From Bacillota bacterium (GTDB lineage Bacteria > Bacillota > Clostridia > Clostridiales > Clostridiaceae), in NCBI GenBank assembly GCA_023417975.1, contig JAEZDX010000081.1:1-7334 (forward strand): DNA of 7,334 nucleotides, read 5' to 3'. Both the position numbers and the translations under genes were made by a program. Each line of letters starts with the position of its first letter. Position 1 is the stretch's first letter. The notes under the pieces are model-generated. The model ran no database searches and was not told where the DNA came from. It saw nothing but the letters and a program-made list of their open reading frames with translations. Shown here piece after piece: positions 1 through 6,365 of this stretch.

Positions 1-590
1 GCTATAGTGATAGCACTACAATATTAAATGCAATAACCTCACTGTCAGGAATGGTAACATTTTATGGCCAATCTTTGCGAACATTTTTAAATTTAACAGA
101 TTATAATTACCAATGCTTTAAGTCAGCATTTTGCAGTGAAGCAGTTCCTGTTTTTAAATCAAATAGTGTGTGGGAAACCATACATGAGGGAAAAAGCGAG
201 GGAACGCTCATAGGCGGATACTTGATAAATTTCGCATTGATGTTAAACGGAAAGTATCTCAGATACGATGCTAATAAAAAGTATATTCTTTTTGTAGAAG
301 ACTATATAGGCTTTAGCGCTCCTGCCGCAATTAGCAAGTATTTCTCTCATATAGAGCAGAGCGGCTTAATGAATTGTGTCACCGGAATAATTTTCGGATA
401 CTATTCCAAAGAAGCAGCACCAATGTTAAACGGCATACTGGCAAGGTTGGCATCAAAATACAATATTCCGGTTATAAAGTGTGATGACTTCGGCCATGGT
501 ACAAATAATGCAATTATACCAATTGGACTTAATGCGGAAATTGACACAGCAAAGCATTCGCTATCATTTAAAGAGCAGTTCGTTTATTAA
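1..590 (+). CDS. S66 family LD-carboxypeptidase / MccF-like peptidase, C-terminal part (5' end outside window)
   Basis: The frame is open from the left edge, so the gene starts upstream; the ATG at 51 is internal. The first complete codons read YSDST at 3-17, and the split codon before them ends in GC, which suits Gly, giving the family's G-Y-S-D nucleophile motif with Ser at 6-8. The remaining triad members fit Glu at 297-299 (FVEDY) and His at 495-497 (FGHG). VTFYG and GTLIGGYL are also typical S66 segments. The family cleaves L,D peptide bonds of murein tetrapeptides (LdcA) or inactivates peptide-nucleotide antibiotics such as microcin C7 (MccF). The visible 195 residues are about two thirds of a usual 300-350 residue protein. 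The triad looks complete, so an active cytoplasmic enzyme is expected. I cannot separate murein recycling from MccF-like immunity on this fragment. No convincing terminator follows it. Confidence 0.88.
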   Translation, partial: YSDSTTILNAITSLSGMVTFYGQSLRTFLNLTDYNYQCFKSAFCSEAVPVFKSNSVWETIHEGKSEGTLIGGYLINFALMLNGKYLRYDANKKYILFVEDYIGFSAPAAISKYFSHIEQSGLMNCVTGIIFGYYSKEAAPMLNGILARLASKYNIPVIKCDDFGHGTNNAIIPIGLNAEIDTAKHSLSFKEQFVY

Positions 591-805
591 CTTATTTGTG
601 GAACAATTAATTGTAGTGAGTTTTATAGATTAATTCCCAATTTTATTATGTTAAACGAATTTTAGCTCTTAAATAGACCAATCTCAAAGTGTAGATGTAA
701 GTCAGGATATAGCAAAAAGTTTGTTTAGTATTGCTATAGATAGAATCATACATAATTATTAGTGTGTAATAAGACAAAGTTTGTATTAGCTTGAGGTGAT
801 TATAG

Positions 806-1438
806 ATGGAAACAAAGCTTGTTTGTTTTGACTTGGATGATACTCTAATTAGAGAGATACATTCAGTTATGCTGCCCTGTATTTTGAATGATAAAGAAAA
901 AGAGCACTCTTTCATTCAAGAACGAGAAGAAAAAGGGCTAATTGATTATAAAACAGCAGATTACCTTAGAGCACAATTACTTTTAGGCCTTGAAGAAAGT
1001 AAGATTGCTGAATGCTTTTTAGACATTGCAAAACCTTTAAGGAATATTAAAGGCGTAGTTGAGGAATTGCATGAACAAAATATTAAATGCATAGTTATCA
1101 CTGTGGGGCCAAAGCAAGTAGCAAAGGTTGTATGTGATATATGGGGATTTGATGATTATTATGGCAGTGATTATGAGGTAGTTGAAGGGGTATTTACGGG
1201 GAAAATTCTTAATTACATTGGAGCTGAACAAAAAATTGAGTGCTTACAGCACTATTGCAAAAGTAACTGTATTGAACCGGAAAGATGTATTGCTGTAGGT
1301 GATGGATCAACAGACATTCCAATGTTTGAATACTGCGGAAAATCTATTGCCATAAACAGTTCTGAGAAAGTTCGAAACAGTGCAATGTATGCAATTGATA
1401 CAGACGATTTAACAGAAATTCTTAAATGCATAATATGA
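806..1438 (+). CDS. HAD superfamily phosphatase, SerB-like (subfamily IB)
   Basis: The 210-residue protein has all HAD motifs. Motif I is FDLDDT, with nucleophile Asp9, acid/base Asp11 and Thr13. Motif II is IVIT ending in Thr99. A Lys of motif III is probably Lys143. Motif IV is GDGSTD, with Asp166 and Asp170 binding Mg2+. The helical insert between motifs I and II (about residues 15-85) is a C1-type cap like that of phosphoserine phosphatase. Such enzymes hydrolyse phosphomonoesters in the cytoplasm; the substrate cannot be read from the sequence. The start is supported by GAGGTGAT at 793-800, five bases before the ATG. The APH-type kinase gene begins 30 bases downstream, suggesting co-transcription. 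No clear sigma-A promoter stands out in the 215 bases upstream. Confidence 0.9.
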   Translation: METKLVCFDLDDTLIREIHSVMLPCILNDKEKEHSFIQEREEKGLIDYKTADYLRAQLLLGLEESKIAECFLDIAKPLRNIKGVVEELHEQNIKCIVITVGPKQVAKVVCDIWGFDDYYGSDYEVVEGVFTGKILNYIGAEQKIECLQHYCKSNCIEPERCIAVGDGSTDIPMFEYCGKSIAINSSEKVRNSAMYAIDTDDLTEILKCII

Positions 1439-1468
1439 GCAAAATATTTTTTCAATGGGGGGAGTAAT

Positions 1469-2287
1469 ATGATTAAAGGTAATCTAATTGGAAGAGGAGC
1501 TACGGCAGATGTTTTCAATTGGACAGAGAATACAATTATAAAAATATTTAATGATTATGAACCGGATAAAGCAATAGAACAAGAAATCACTAATACAAAA
1601 GCCCTTGAAAAATGTTCCTTTAAATTTCCGCGATTTATTGAAAATATTGAATATGAGGGAAAACGTGCTATTGTATACGAAAAAGTTATTGGTACTTCTA
1701 TTATGAAACTGATGGAACAAAAACCATTTGCGTATAAAAAATTTGCTAAAGAGTTAGCGCAGCTGCATTTTGAGATCCATAAAAATCATGTAAATGGAAT
1801 TAGAGAACAAAAGCAATATTTTAAAGAACGTATTTCCTGGGTAAATGATTTGACTCAGGATAAGAAAGAACGGTTATATAAACTAATTGACAGCATGCCG
1901 GATGGTAATAGTCTATGTCACAGTGATTTTCACCCTGATAATGTGCTTAGGAATGAAAAAGAAGACTATATTATCGATTGGGCGGATTGCTGTAATGGGA
2001 ATGCGTGTGCAGACGTAGCCAGAACTATATTGACATTAAAAACTGCGGAACTTCCTGATAACGTTTCTATATTCACGAAAATAATTACTATGCTTATTAG
2101 AAATAGATTTTGCAGTATATACACTAAAGAATATTTGCGAATATCGGGAAAGACTATGAAACAAATTGATGAATGGAAAGTTGCGGTAGCTGCATACCGT
2201 ATATGCGTTGCTAAGAATACTGAAAAACGAACTATACAAAAGATTATAAATAAGTATTTAAAAGATATCGGGGACCAAACAATATAA
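1469..2287 (+). CDS. APH/choline-kinase family phosphotransferase
   Basis: This 272-residue protein has the aminoglycoside phosphotransferase fold. The N-lobe has a nucleotide loop LIGRGATA (residues 6-13) and a probable ATP-binding Lys25 in IIKIF. The catalytic loop HSDFHPDNVL (151-160) carries the Brenner-motif Asp153 and Asn158. IIDWAD (168-173) provides the Mg2+-binding Asp170. The family transfers phosphate from ATP to hydroxyls of aminoglycosides, macrolides, choline, homoserine, methylthioribose and similar compounds. Length and motifs look intact, but nothing fixes the acceptor, so calling it a resistance gene would be unsupported. The start is set by a strong SD, GGGGGGAG at 1457-1464, four bases before the ATG. 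It probably shares a transcript with the HAD gene upstream and the DUF3781 gene 33 bases downstream. Confidence 0.9.
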   Translation: MIKGNLIGRGATADVFNWTENTIIKIFNDYEPDKAIEQEITNTKALEKCSFKFPRFIENIEYEGKRAIVYEKVIGTSIMKLMEQKPFAYKKFAKELAQLHFEIHKNHVNGIREQKQYFKERISWVNDLTQDKKERLYKLIDSMPDGNSLCHSDFHPDNVLRNEKEDYIIDWADCCNGNACADVARTILTLKTAELPDNVSIFTKIITMLIRNRFCSIYTKEYLRISGKTMKQIDEWKVAVAAYRICVAKNTEKRTIQKIINKYLKDIGDQTI

Positions 2288-2320
2288 AAAAACTTATAGT
2301 AAAAGTAAATGGTGATAAAG

Positions 2321-2572
2321 ATGAATTATAATGAGTGTGAATTGATACAAAACTTAGACAAGCTGCATACAACCGACTTGGGAGTTGCCCGAATTAAAAG
2401 GAATCTTTCTTTAGAAGTGGAGGATGTTGTAAAATGGTGCAGCAACAAAATAATAAACCCCAATGCTGTTATAGCTAGAAGGGGTAAGAATTGGTATATA
2501 GATATAGATGATTGTGAAATAACAGTTAATGCGTATAGTTACACCATTATTACTGCGCATAAGATTATATAA
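2321..2572 (+). CDS. DUF3781 family protein
   Basis: An 83-residue protein that I recognise by pattern as DUF3781: NLDKLHTTDLGVARIKRNL, then DVVKWCSNKI, NPNAVI, a basic GKNWY segment, and a C-terminal IDDCEITVNAYSYTIITAHK block. The function of this small cytoplasmic family is not known to me. I chose the ATG at 2321 because GGTGAT at 2311-2316 sits four bases before it. The in-frame ATG at 2309 would add four residues but has no SD. The metalloprotease gene follows after 15 bases, so the two are very probably translated from one mRNA. No membrane segment or signal peptide is seen. Confidence 0.85.
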   Translation: MNYNECELIQNLDKLHTTDLGVARIKRNLSLEVEDVVKWCSNKIINPNAVIARRGKNWYIDIDDCEITVNAYSYTIITAHKII

Positions 2573-2587
2573 AAGGGAGAAAAGAAT

Positions 2588-3592
2588 TTGTCAGGAAGTA
2601 AACATAGTACATGGATAGATGCAAAAAAAGCGCTAGAAAATGAAAAGAACTCTGAAGTAGAAAAAAATGAGGCCATTAAGATAACAAATACAATTTATAG
2701 AGAGTTGAAAAGTAAGCATTATATAAAGAAGAAAACTTTACAATTGCGTAAAATAAGAAAATCAGGCACATTCATTGAAGGAATACAAAACAATAAATTT
2801 TATAATTATGATGTTATGTCTTTGGAGCAAATTTATAAAGTTGAAGAAGAGATAGCAGATGATATATTTTTTCCACTCACTCAGGAGGATATAAATGAAA
2901 TAATAAATGAACTACCTTCTAGTGCGACTTTTGATTTAAAACAAATTATGTTAAAACAAAATGATTATGAAAAACATGAAGTTCTACCGGGAATTTGGAG
3001 TTCTATTATTCTCGGTACTGCTCACATAGGTAGAAATAGTATAAGTTTATATGGATATAAAATGGTGAGAAATGTACATGATTTTATGGAACCATTGCAA
3101 TTTTATTTGAAAGTAAATGCTGCGGGGGTTCTGATACATGAGATAGCACATCACTATGACTTCACGCTTACCTACTCGAGAAAAGGAAGATATAAGGATA
3201 CAAAAGCTTTTGATGAAGAAGAGTACGCTCATTATTTTGAGAGAGATTTTTTTATTAACAGAGTATGCAAATTTATTGAACGAAAATATAGTAAGGAGTA
3301 TTTTCAATTTAGAAATTGGATGAGTAACATCGGATGCCTTCCGTTAGAACTTAAGTATTTTGATCCTGGGCTAGCCAAAAATCCGGAATACTATTTACTT
3401 TCTAATTTTTTCTGGAATGTTTATGATGCCAAAGATTCAATTGAACTAAATTTAATATTAGCTAGGGATTTGTATAATGTCGGAGAAGTAGAAGAGGCTA
3501 AAAAATATACTAATTATGTACTTAAGGTCCAATCAAATAATATAGAAGCTGAAAAGCTGAATAAAGAAATATTACTACTTAAAGAAAATTAG
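2588..3592 (+). CDS. Putative zinc metalloprotease (HExxH) with C-terminal TPR-like tail, TTG start
   Basis: The 334-residue protein contains HEIAHHYD at residues 184-191, a gluzincin/zincin-type HExxH motif: His184 and His188 as zinc ligands and Glu185 as general base. A third ligand may be an acidic residue of the EEEYAHYFE segment (211-219). The first 60 residues are highly charged and helical. A helix before the motif (about 166-183) fits the usual zincin active-site helix. Residues 285-333 form two helices resembling a tetratricopeptide repeat (LILARDLYNVGEVEEAKKY). There is no signal peptide or membrane segment, so it is probably cytoplasmic. The start is TTG with GGGAGA at 2575-2580, seven bases upstream. 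I do not recognise a named family, and proteolysis is inferred only from the motif. It lies 15 bases after the DUF3781 gene. Confidence 0.8.
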   Translation: MSGSKHSTWIDAKKALENEKNSEVEKNEAIKITNTIYRELKSKHYIKKKTLQLRKIRKSGTFIEGIQNNKFYNYDVMSLEQIYKVEEEIADDIFFPLTQEDINEIINELPSSATFDLKQIMLKQNDYEKHEVLPGIWSSIILGTAHIGRNSISLYGYKMVRNVHDFMEPLQFYLKVNAAGVLIHEIAHHYDFTLTYSRKGRYKDTKAFDEEEYAHYFERDFFINRVCKFIERKYSKEYFQFRNWMSNIGCLPLELKYFDPGLAKNPEYYLLSNFFWNVYDAKDSIELNLILARDLYNVGEVEEAKKYTNYVLKVQSNNIEAEKLNKEILLLKEN

Positions 3593-3797
3593 CATTATCT
3601 ATTATAGAGCTTAATGATAGGAATTTTTATATTACAGTCTCGGCGTGGGAAATTGGAAGCACTAAGTGAGTTTTCAGTCCAGAGTAAGTGCAAGATTACA
3701 GAGGCAAGAATTGGCTAGCTTTTGCGACGAAAAGATAAGGCACAACTGTAATGGCTGGTGAATTAGTATGATACATTTTTTAGAGGTGAAATAGTAA
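3593..3797. other. Intergenic stretch with 8-bp long-range inverted repeat
   Basis: No gene is seen in these 205 bases. ATTACAGT at 3631-3638 is inverted as ACTGTAAT at 3745-3752, and ATTACAG occurs again inside at about 3693. The arms are over 100 bases apart and the repeat does not share the core bases of the sites at 5438-7209, so its meaning is unclear and it may be chance. The GAGGTGA before the next gene is at 3783-3789. Confidence 0.25.
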
Positions 3798-4037
3798 ATG
3801 AAAACAGTTTTTTTGTTAGAACACAGTTATGAGGTTGATGAAATTGACAATACAAAAACAATAGGAATTTATTCTTCAAAAGAAAAAGCGAAAGAAACTA
3901 TTAAAAGATACATACAACTTCCGGGCTTTAAAGACTATCCCACTGAGTGTTTTACCATTGATGAATATAAACTTGATGAAGATAATTGGAAAGAAGGTTT
4001 TTTTAAATGGGATGAAGACTGTGATGTTGATGAATAA
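3798..4037 (+). CDS. Small conserved protein, DUF7336-like
   Basis: A 79-residue acidic protein. Its layout is an N-terminal strand MKTVFLLEHSYE, an IGIYSSKEKAKETIKRY helix, a LPGFKDYP turn, then FTIDEYKLDEDNWKEGF and an Asp/Glu-rich tail. I recognise the pattern (strand, SSKEKA helix, GFKDYP, IDEYxLD) as that of a widespread small family annotated as DUF7336. The family name is from memory and the function is unknown. The start is supported by GAGGTGA at 3783-3789, eight bases upstream. It stands alone, with gaps of 205 and 178 bases on either side. Such small acidic proteins are often binding or immunity partners, but nothing here shows this. Confidence 0.75.
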   Translation: MKTVFLLEHSYEVDEIDNTKTIGIYSSKEKAKETIKRYIQLPGFKDYPTECFTIDEYKLDEDNWKEGFFKWDEDCDVDE

Positions 4038-4130
4038 TGTTTTTTGTTGGGATACTGCGATGAACAAATATTTATGAGTGCAGCACTACGCATAAAGAGT
4101 TGCAAAAGATCTAAAACATAAACTAATAAA

Positions 4131-4176
4131 ATGTTGTCGTTGGATTTGGTTTAGAGAGTATTTGTATGGGCAACAT
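4131..4176 (+). other. Possible leader hairpin before the GNAT gene
   Basis: ATGTTGTC at 4131-4138 can pair with GGCAACAT at 4169-4176 (eight pairs, one G-U) around a 30-base loop, 40 bases upstream of the GNAT start. There is no T-run, so it is not a terminator. A regulatory role is only a possibility. Confidence 0.2.
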
Positions 4177-4215
4177 GATACGTAATGAAGAATTAAGTAA
4201 GAGAGGAAGCTAAGC

Positions 4216-4641
4216 ATGACAAATTATGTTATTGAAGATAGTAGTAGAGATGAATATGGGGTAGTTGATAATGGGATAGTTGAATATAATTCATCTAAAG
4301 TTCCTTTTACGCAAGAACCGGCTTTTATTCCAATCAATAAGGCTATAAAAGGAATAAATGGAGAGGTGCTAGCAGGAATAAATAGTCAAATATACTGTTG
4401 GAATTGTGTATATGTAGATGTTTTGTGGGTGAAAGAGGAGTATAGAAAAGAAGGGTATGGTTCTGTACTCTTAAATGAAGTGGAAAAAGCGGCGAAGGAA
4501 AAAGGTTGCAATTTAGTGCATTTAGATACCTTTGATTTCCAAGCAAAAGATTTTTATCTTAAACATGGATATGAAGTTTTTGGGATATTAGATGACTGTC
4601 CAACGGGGCACAAGCGTTATTATATGAAAAAGAATATATAG
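4216..4641 (+). CDS. GNAT family N-acetyltransferase
   Basis: A 141-residue protein with the C-terminal GNAT core. The strand YVDVLWV (66-72) is followed by the acetyl-CoA pyrophosphate loop RKEGYG (77-82) and its helix. Then come HLDTFDFQA (102-110), the helix KDFYLKHGYEVFG (111-123) and a final GHKRYYMKK strand. The DTF-FQA-FY-K-GYEVFG series marks a common bacterial subgroup of single-domain acetyltransferases of unknown acceptor. The first 35 residues are less typical and may contribute to acceptor binding. AGGA at 4204-4207 lies eight bases before the ATG. The next acetyltransferase gene follows after 73 bases but is not a close duplicate: the two share only the motif A pattern. The enzyme is cytoplasmic and would acetylate an amine of a small molecule or protein. 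Confidence 0.9.
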   Translation: MTNYVIEDSSRDEYGVVDNGIVEYNSSKVPFTQEPAFIPINKAIKGINGEVLAGINSQIYCWNCVYVDVLWVKEEYRKEGYGSVLLNEVEKAAKEKGCNLVHLDTFDFQAKDFYLKHGYEVFGILDDCPTGHKRYYMKKNI

Positions 4642-4696
4642 CGTAACATATCCATTTAGTATGAGCCAATAGTGCATTCCTTTTATCAGTATTTTG

Positions 4697-4702
4697 AGGA
4701 GG
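4697..4702 (+). promoter_or_regulatory. Ribosome binding site that decides the start at 4715
   Basis: AGGAGG at 4697-4702 is a perfect SD. It overlaps the in-frame TTG at 4694, which therefore cannot be the start used with it. The ATG at 4715 is 12 bases downstream, rather long but workable. Confidence 0.65.
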
Positions 4703-4714
4703 AAAAAGAGTGTT

Positions 4715-5170
4715 ATGAGGTTAGAATATATTAAAGCAAAAAAACAAGACGCGGACATGTTAGTTGAAATTTATAATGAAGTATTCTATGATGACTATAT
4801 TAAATACGGAGAATGTCCTGCTTATGGCAGGACAAGAGAAGGTATGGAGGCATCTATTGAGAAATTTCCTAAGCTTATTATTTATTGTGATGATATCCCT
4901 GTTGGAGTGATATCAGTTGAAAATAGAGGTGAGGGAGAATATTATCTCGGATGTCTTTGTGTGGTTACCAAATATCAAGGCAAAGGTATTGGCACACAAG
5001 CCGTCAAATATATGCTGGGCTATTATACTGACTGGAGGAAAATAAGCTTAATAACACCTGCAGACAAAGGGGAAAATATAAATTTTTATACAAAAAAGTG
5101 TGGGTTTACAATAGATGGCGAAAATATGGATGGAAATGTAAGGGTAGTACATTTTCTAATGGAAAGATAA
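4715..5170 (+). CDS. GNAT family N-acetyltransferase (second, distinct)
   Basis: A 151-residue GNAT protein covering the whole fold. MRLEYIKAKKQDADMLVEIYNEVF is a typical first strand and helix. IPVGVISVE (61-69) and YYLGCLCVVTKYQ (76-88) form the central strands. QGKGIG (88-93) is the acetyl-CoA pyrophosphate loop (Q-x-x-G-x-G). INFYTKKCGF (122-131) is the alpha4 segment, with the Tyr often used as general acid. The ATG at 4715 was chosen over the upstream TTG at 4694 because the TTG lies before and partly in the SD. The acceptor is unknown. A terminator-like hairpin follows 60 bases after the stop, so the transcript containing this gene probably ends there. Confidence 0.9.
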   Translation: MRLEYIKAKKQDADMLVEIYNEVFYDDYIKYGECPAYGRTREGMEASIEKFPKLIIYCDDIPVGVISVENRGEGEYYLGCLCVVTKYQGKGIGTQAVKYMLGYYTDWRKISLITPADKGENINFYTKKCGFTIDGENMDGNVRVVHFLMER

Positions 5171-5230
5171 GCAACTAAGTATGAAATCCCCATTATTTAA
5201 GGCACAATGTTCATTTGTTTAATGAAAAAG

Positions 5231-5264
5231 GAGATACCAATGGCAATAGGAGGGTATCTCTTTT
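5231..5264 (+). terminator. Intrinsic terminator after the acetyltransferase genes
   Basis: GAGATACC (5231-5238) pairs perfectly with GGTATCTC (5253-5260) around a 14-base loop. It is followed by TTTTATTTTA and preceded by AAAAAG. This is the classical Rho-independent layout and closes the + strand transcript from the GNAT gene. The A-run upstream could make it work on the other strand too, but no - strand gene is seen. Confidence 0.75.
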
Positions 5265-5437
5265 ATTTTACATATAACAAAAGTAAAAATGTTGCAACAT
5301 AAGCAAAGATGATGTAGAGATACATAAGCTGGGTTTAAATGAAAGACTTATTTGACCGTTGTAACTACAGGCTTTATAATTAAAATATTACATTTAGTAT
5401 AAATAATGGATGGTTCTGCTTTATGTGAGAATTAATT
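5265..5437. other. Gene-free stretch between terminator and site A
   Basis: No credible gene is seen here; the whole gap between the genes at 5170 and 5620 is 449 bases. The stretch holds a perfect 12-base palindrome ATGTTGCAACAT at 5289-5300, possibly an operator. TTATGTGAGA at 5421-5430 recurs at 6133-6142, in each case 17-18 bases before the start of an attC-like site. It could be the decayed gene part of a former cassette, but nothing coding remains to prove that. Confidence 0.4.
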
Positions 5438-5538
5438 ATCAGCGATAGTAATATTTCCCGACACCAACGTCGGGAATACTTCCAAATTGGAATATATACA
5501 GACAGTGATGGGGGGGAATATTAACGTTATCTGAAACC
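5438..5538 (+). repeat. attC-like recombination site A (divergent left copy)
   Basis: The right end, ACGTTATCTGAAACC (5524-5538), matches that of site B (ACGTTATATGAAACC) at 14 of 15 bases. The left end starts with ATCAG as in B, and the TTATGTGAGA flank is shared. The inner AACGTC at 5467-5472 is followed by GGGAATAC, as B has AACGTC then GGGAGTAC. CGGGAATA pairs with TATTTCCCG on the left arm with one bulged T. Compared with B, about 44 bases (around 5480-5523) stand where B has GAA. These include the palindrome TTCCAAATTGGAA (5480-5492) and a G7 run, and their end can pair alternatively with TAATATT at 5449-5455. The left core reads CGATAG rather than ATAAC, so the site looks degenerate or is a different site class, for example a primary attachment-like site. 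Confidence 0.6.
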
Positions 5539-6242
5539 GAAGGTTGAAGGAAAGTGCTTGTAGAAAGTCTAATACATTTCTTGTTTTTCTATATTGTTTG
5601 ATTTTGTGGAGGGAAAATAATGTTAACTGGTGATTTAATTGAAGCTTATCATCGCAATTATCTAAAAGTAGAATATCTAAATAAATGGGCTATATCGCTT
5701 CTTGAGTCGGGTTATGAAGGGGAAGCCGTGATCACCGCAGCTTCCTGTCCAGATTTAACATGGCAAGAGGTTCCTATTTATTTTAAGAAGATTTTAAAGG
5801 AATTAAATATTACCGATAACTTGGATCAGAATATTGAAAAGTTGAAAGAAAAAGTATTCTTAGAAGAATATAAATTAGGTTTACGATTAGGTGGCGAATT
5901 ACTTAGTAAATTCGATTCTCTTCGAAGAGGAATTGGATTTTACAATATGGTTGGGTTAACAATAGTTAGTGATGATTACAATGGTCCAGATAAGAGTGGT
6001 TATCATACCCTTGATAGAAAACTTTATGGTGAAGATTTAGAAAAAGAAATACGATATCATTTGATAAGAGCTGGCAAGATTTAATTTATTCAGTGAATAC
6101 GGCTGTGCAATGATAAGAATTTAAAGTCCCTATTATGTGAGACATTCGGCATCAGATAACAAAATACTCCCGTTCGCTCCGCACATTTGCCAGCCTAAGC
6201 TAAGAGCTATCTAAGGCTGGCAAACGTCGGGAGTACGAAACG
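5527..6242 (+). mobile_element. Integron-like gene cassette 1 (716 bases)
   Basis: Boundaries are set by analogy to integrons at G/TT of the right-hand core in sites A and B. The unit contains one gene (5620-6084) and ends with most of site B. Its left end GTTATCTGAaaCCGAA (from 5526) is complementary to its own right end TTCGGcaTCAGATAAC (6145-6160). Nine pairs, a 2x2 mismatch and five pairs join the two ends. Own-end complementarity is expected for a cassette that once existed as a closed circle carrying a complete site. No recombinase is encoded in it. The name integron-like is an inference from structure. Confidence 0.65.
5620..6084 (+). CDS. Cassette-borne hypothetical protein 1
   Basis: I do not recognise this 154-residue protein. 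It has no signal peptide or membrane segment and is mostly helical with charged stretches, so it is probably soluble. The first part contains AISLLESGYEGEAVITAASCPDL (24-46), resembling a helical scaffold segment. NLDQNIEKLKEKVFLEEYKLGLRLGGELLSKFD (67-99) could form a long helix. The end, YNMVGLTIVSDDYNGPDKSGYHTLDRKLYGEDL (108-140), is Gly/Asp-rich. No catalytic motif is evident. GGAGGG at 5608-5613, six bases before the ATG, makes a strong ribosome site. The gene starts 93 bases after the G/TT of site A and stops 66 bases before site B. A weak promoter-like pair, TTGAAG and TCTAAT spaced by 18 bases, lies between site A and the start but is not convincing. Confidence 0.85.
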   Translation: MLTGDLIEAYHRNYLKVEYLNKWAISLLESGYEGEAVITAASCPDLTWQEVPIYFKKILKELNITDNLDQNIEKLKEKVFLEEYKLGLRLGGELLSKFDSLRRGIGFYNMVGLTIVSDDYNGPDKSGYHTLDRKLYGEDLEKEIRYHLIRAGKI

Positions 6243-6254
6243 TTATATGAAACC
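6151..6254 (+). repeat. attC-like recombination site B
   Basis: The left core AGATAAC (6154-6160) mirrors the right core GTTATAT (6242-6248) with one mismatch. Next inside, TACTCCCG (6165-6172) pairs perfectly with CGGGAGTA (6228-6235), and TTGCCAGCCT (6187-6196) pairs perfectly with AGGCTGGCAA (6214-6223). A small AGCT/AGCT hairpin can form in the loop. Unpaired AAAA on the left faces CGAAAC on the right, an asymmetry resembling the spacer and extrahelical bases of attC. The conserved inner motif AACGTC (6223-6228) and outer GAAACGTTATATGA are shared with site C at identical spacing. It follows the cassette 1 gene by 66 bases. It could also act in the RNA as a terminator-like fold, but no T-run follows. 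Confidence 0.75.
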
Positions 6255-6365
6255 TCAATATCGGGGCCGGTTTTGGGGTCAATTTAATAAAATCACCTTA
6301 ATTTATGTGATTCTTTAAGGAATAAACTTACCTTTTATAACTGCTGAATTTGTAGGGAGGTTAAC
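6255..6365 (+). promoter_or_regulatory. Leader of cassette 2 gene with inverted repeats and SD
   Basis: Between site B and the gene lie AATCAC (6291-6296) facing GTGATT (6307-6312), nested with CCTTAA and TTAAGG: a possible operator or small hairpin. AGGGAGG at 6354-6360 lies five bases before the ATG. TATAAC at 6336-6341 could be a -10 box, but no good -35 is present at the right distance. Confidence 0.3.

Noticed and set aside
603..614. Perfect palindrome ACAATTAATTGT after the S66 gene.
   Set aside because: Low complexity in an AT-rich gap, with no T-run for a terminator and no promoter nearby. Kept only as a weak operator possibility.
646..915. Open frame on the - strand (89 codons) over the start of the HAD gene.
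   Set aside because: It overlaps the well-supported HAD gene and a gap, has no SD and no recognisable protein pattern. The other - strand frames are likewise shadows of real genes.
1095..1108. GTTATCACTG resembles the cassette left end that site A's left core would predict (GTTATCGCTG).
   Set aside because: It lies in the HAD gene at conserved motif II (IVITVGP), where an insertion point is implausible.
4614..4632. GCGTTATTATATGAAA resembles the right core of an attC-like site.
   Set aside because: It encodes the conserved C-terminal KRYYMKK of the GNAT protein and has no AACGTC or pairing arm before it.
5268..5290. CATATAACAAAAG looks like the left core of another site and matches site C over CATATAACAA.
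   Set aside because: No matching right arm is present: the bases before the core at 5524 pair with 5449-5460 instead, and the segment directly follows the terminator T-run. Probably chance.
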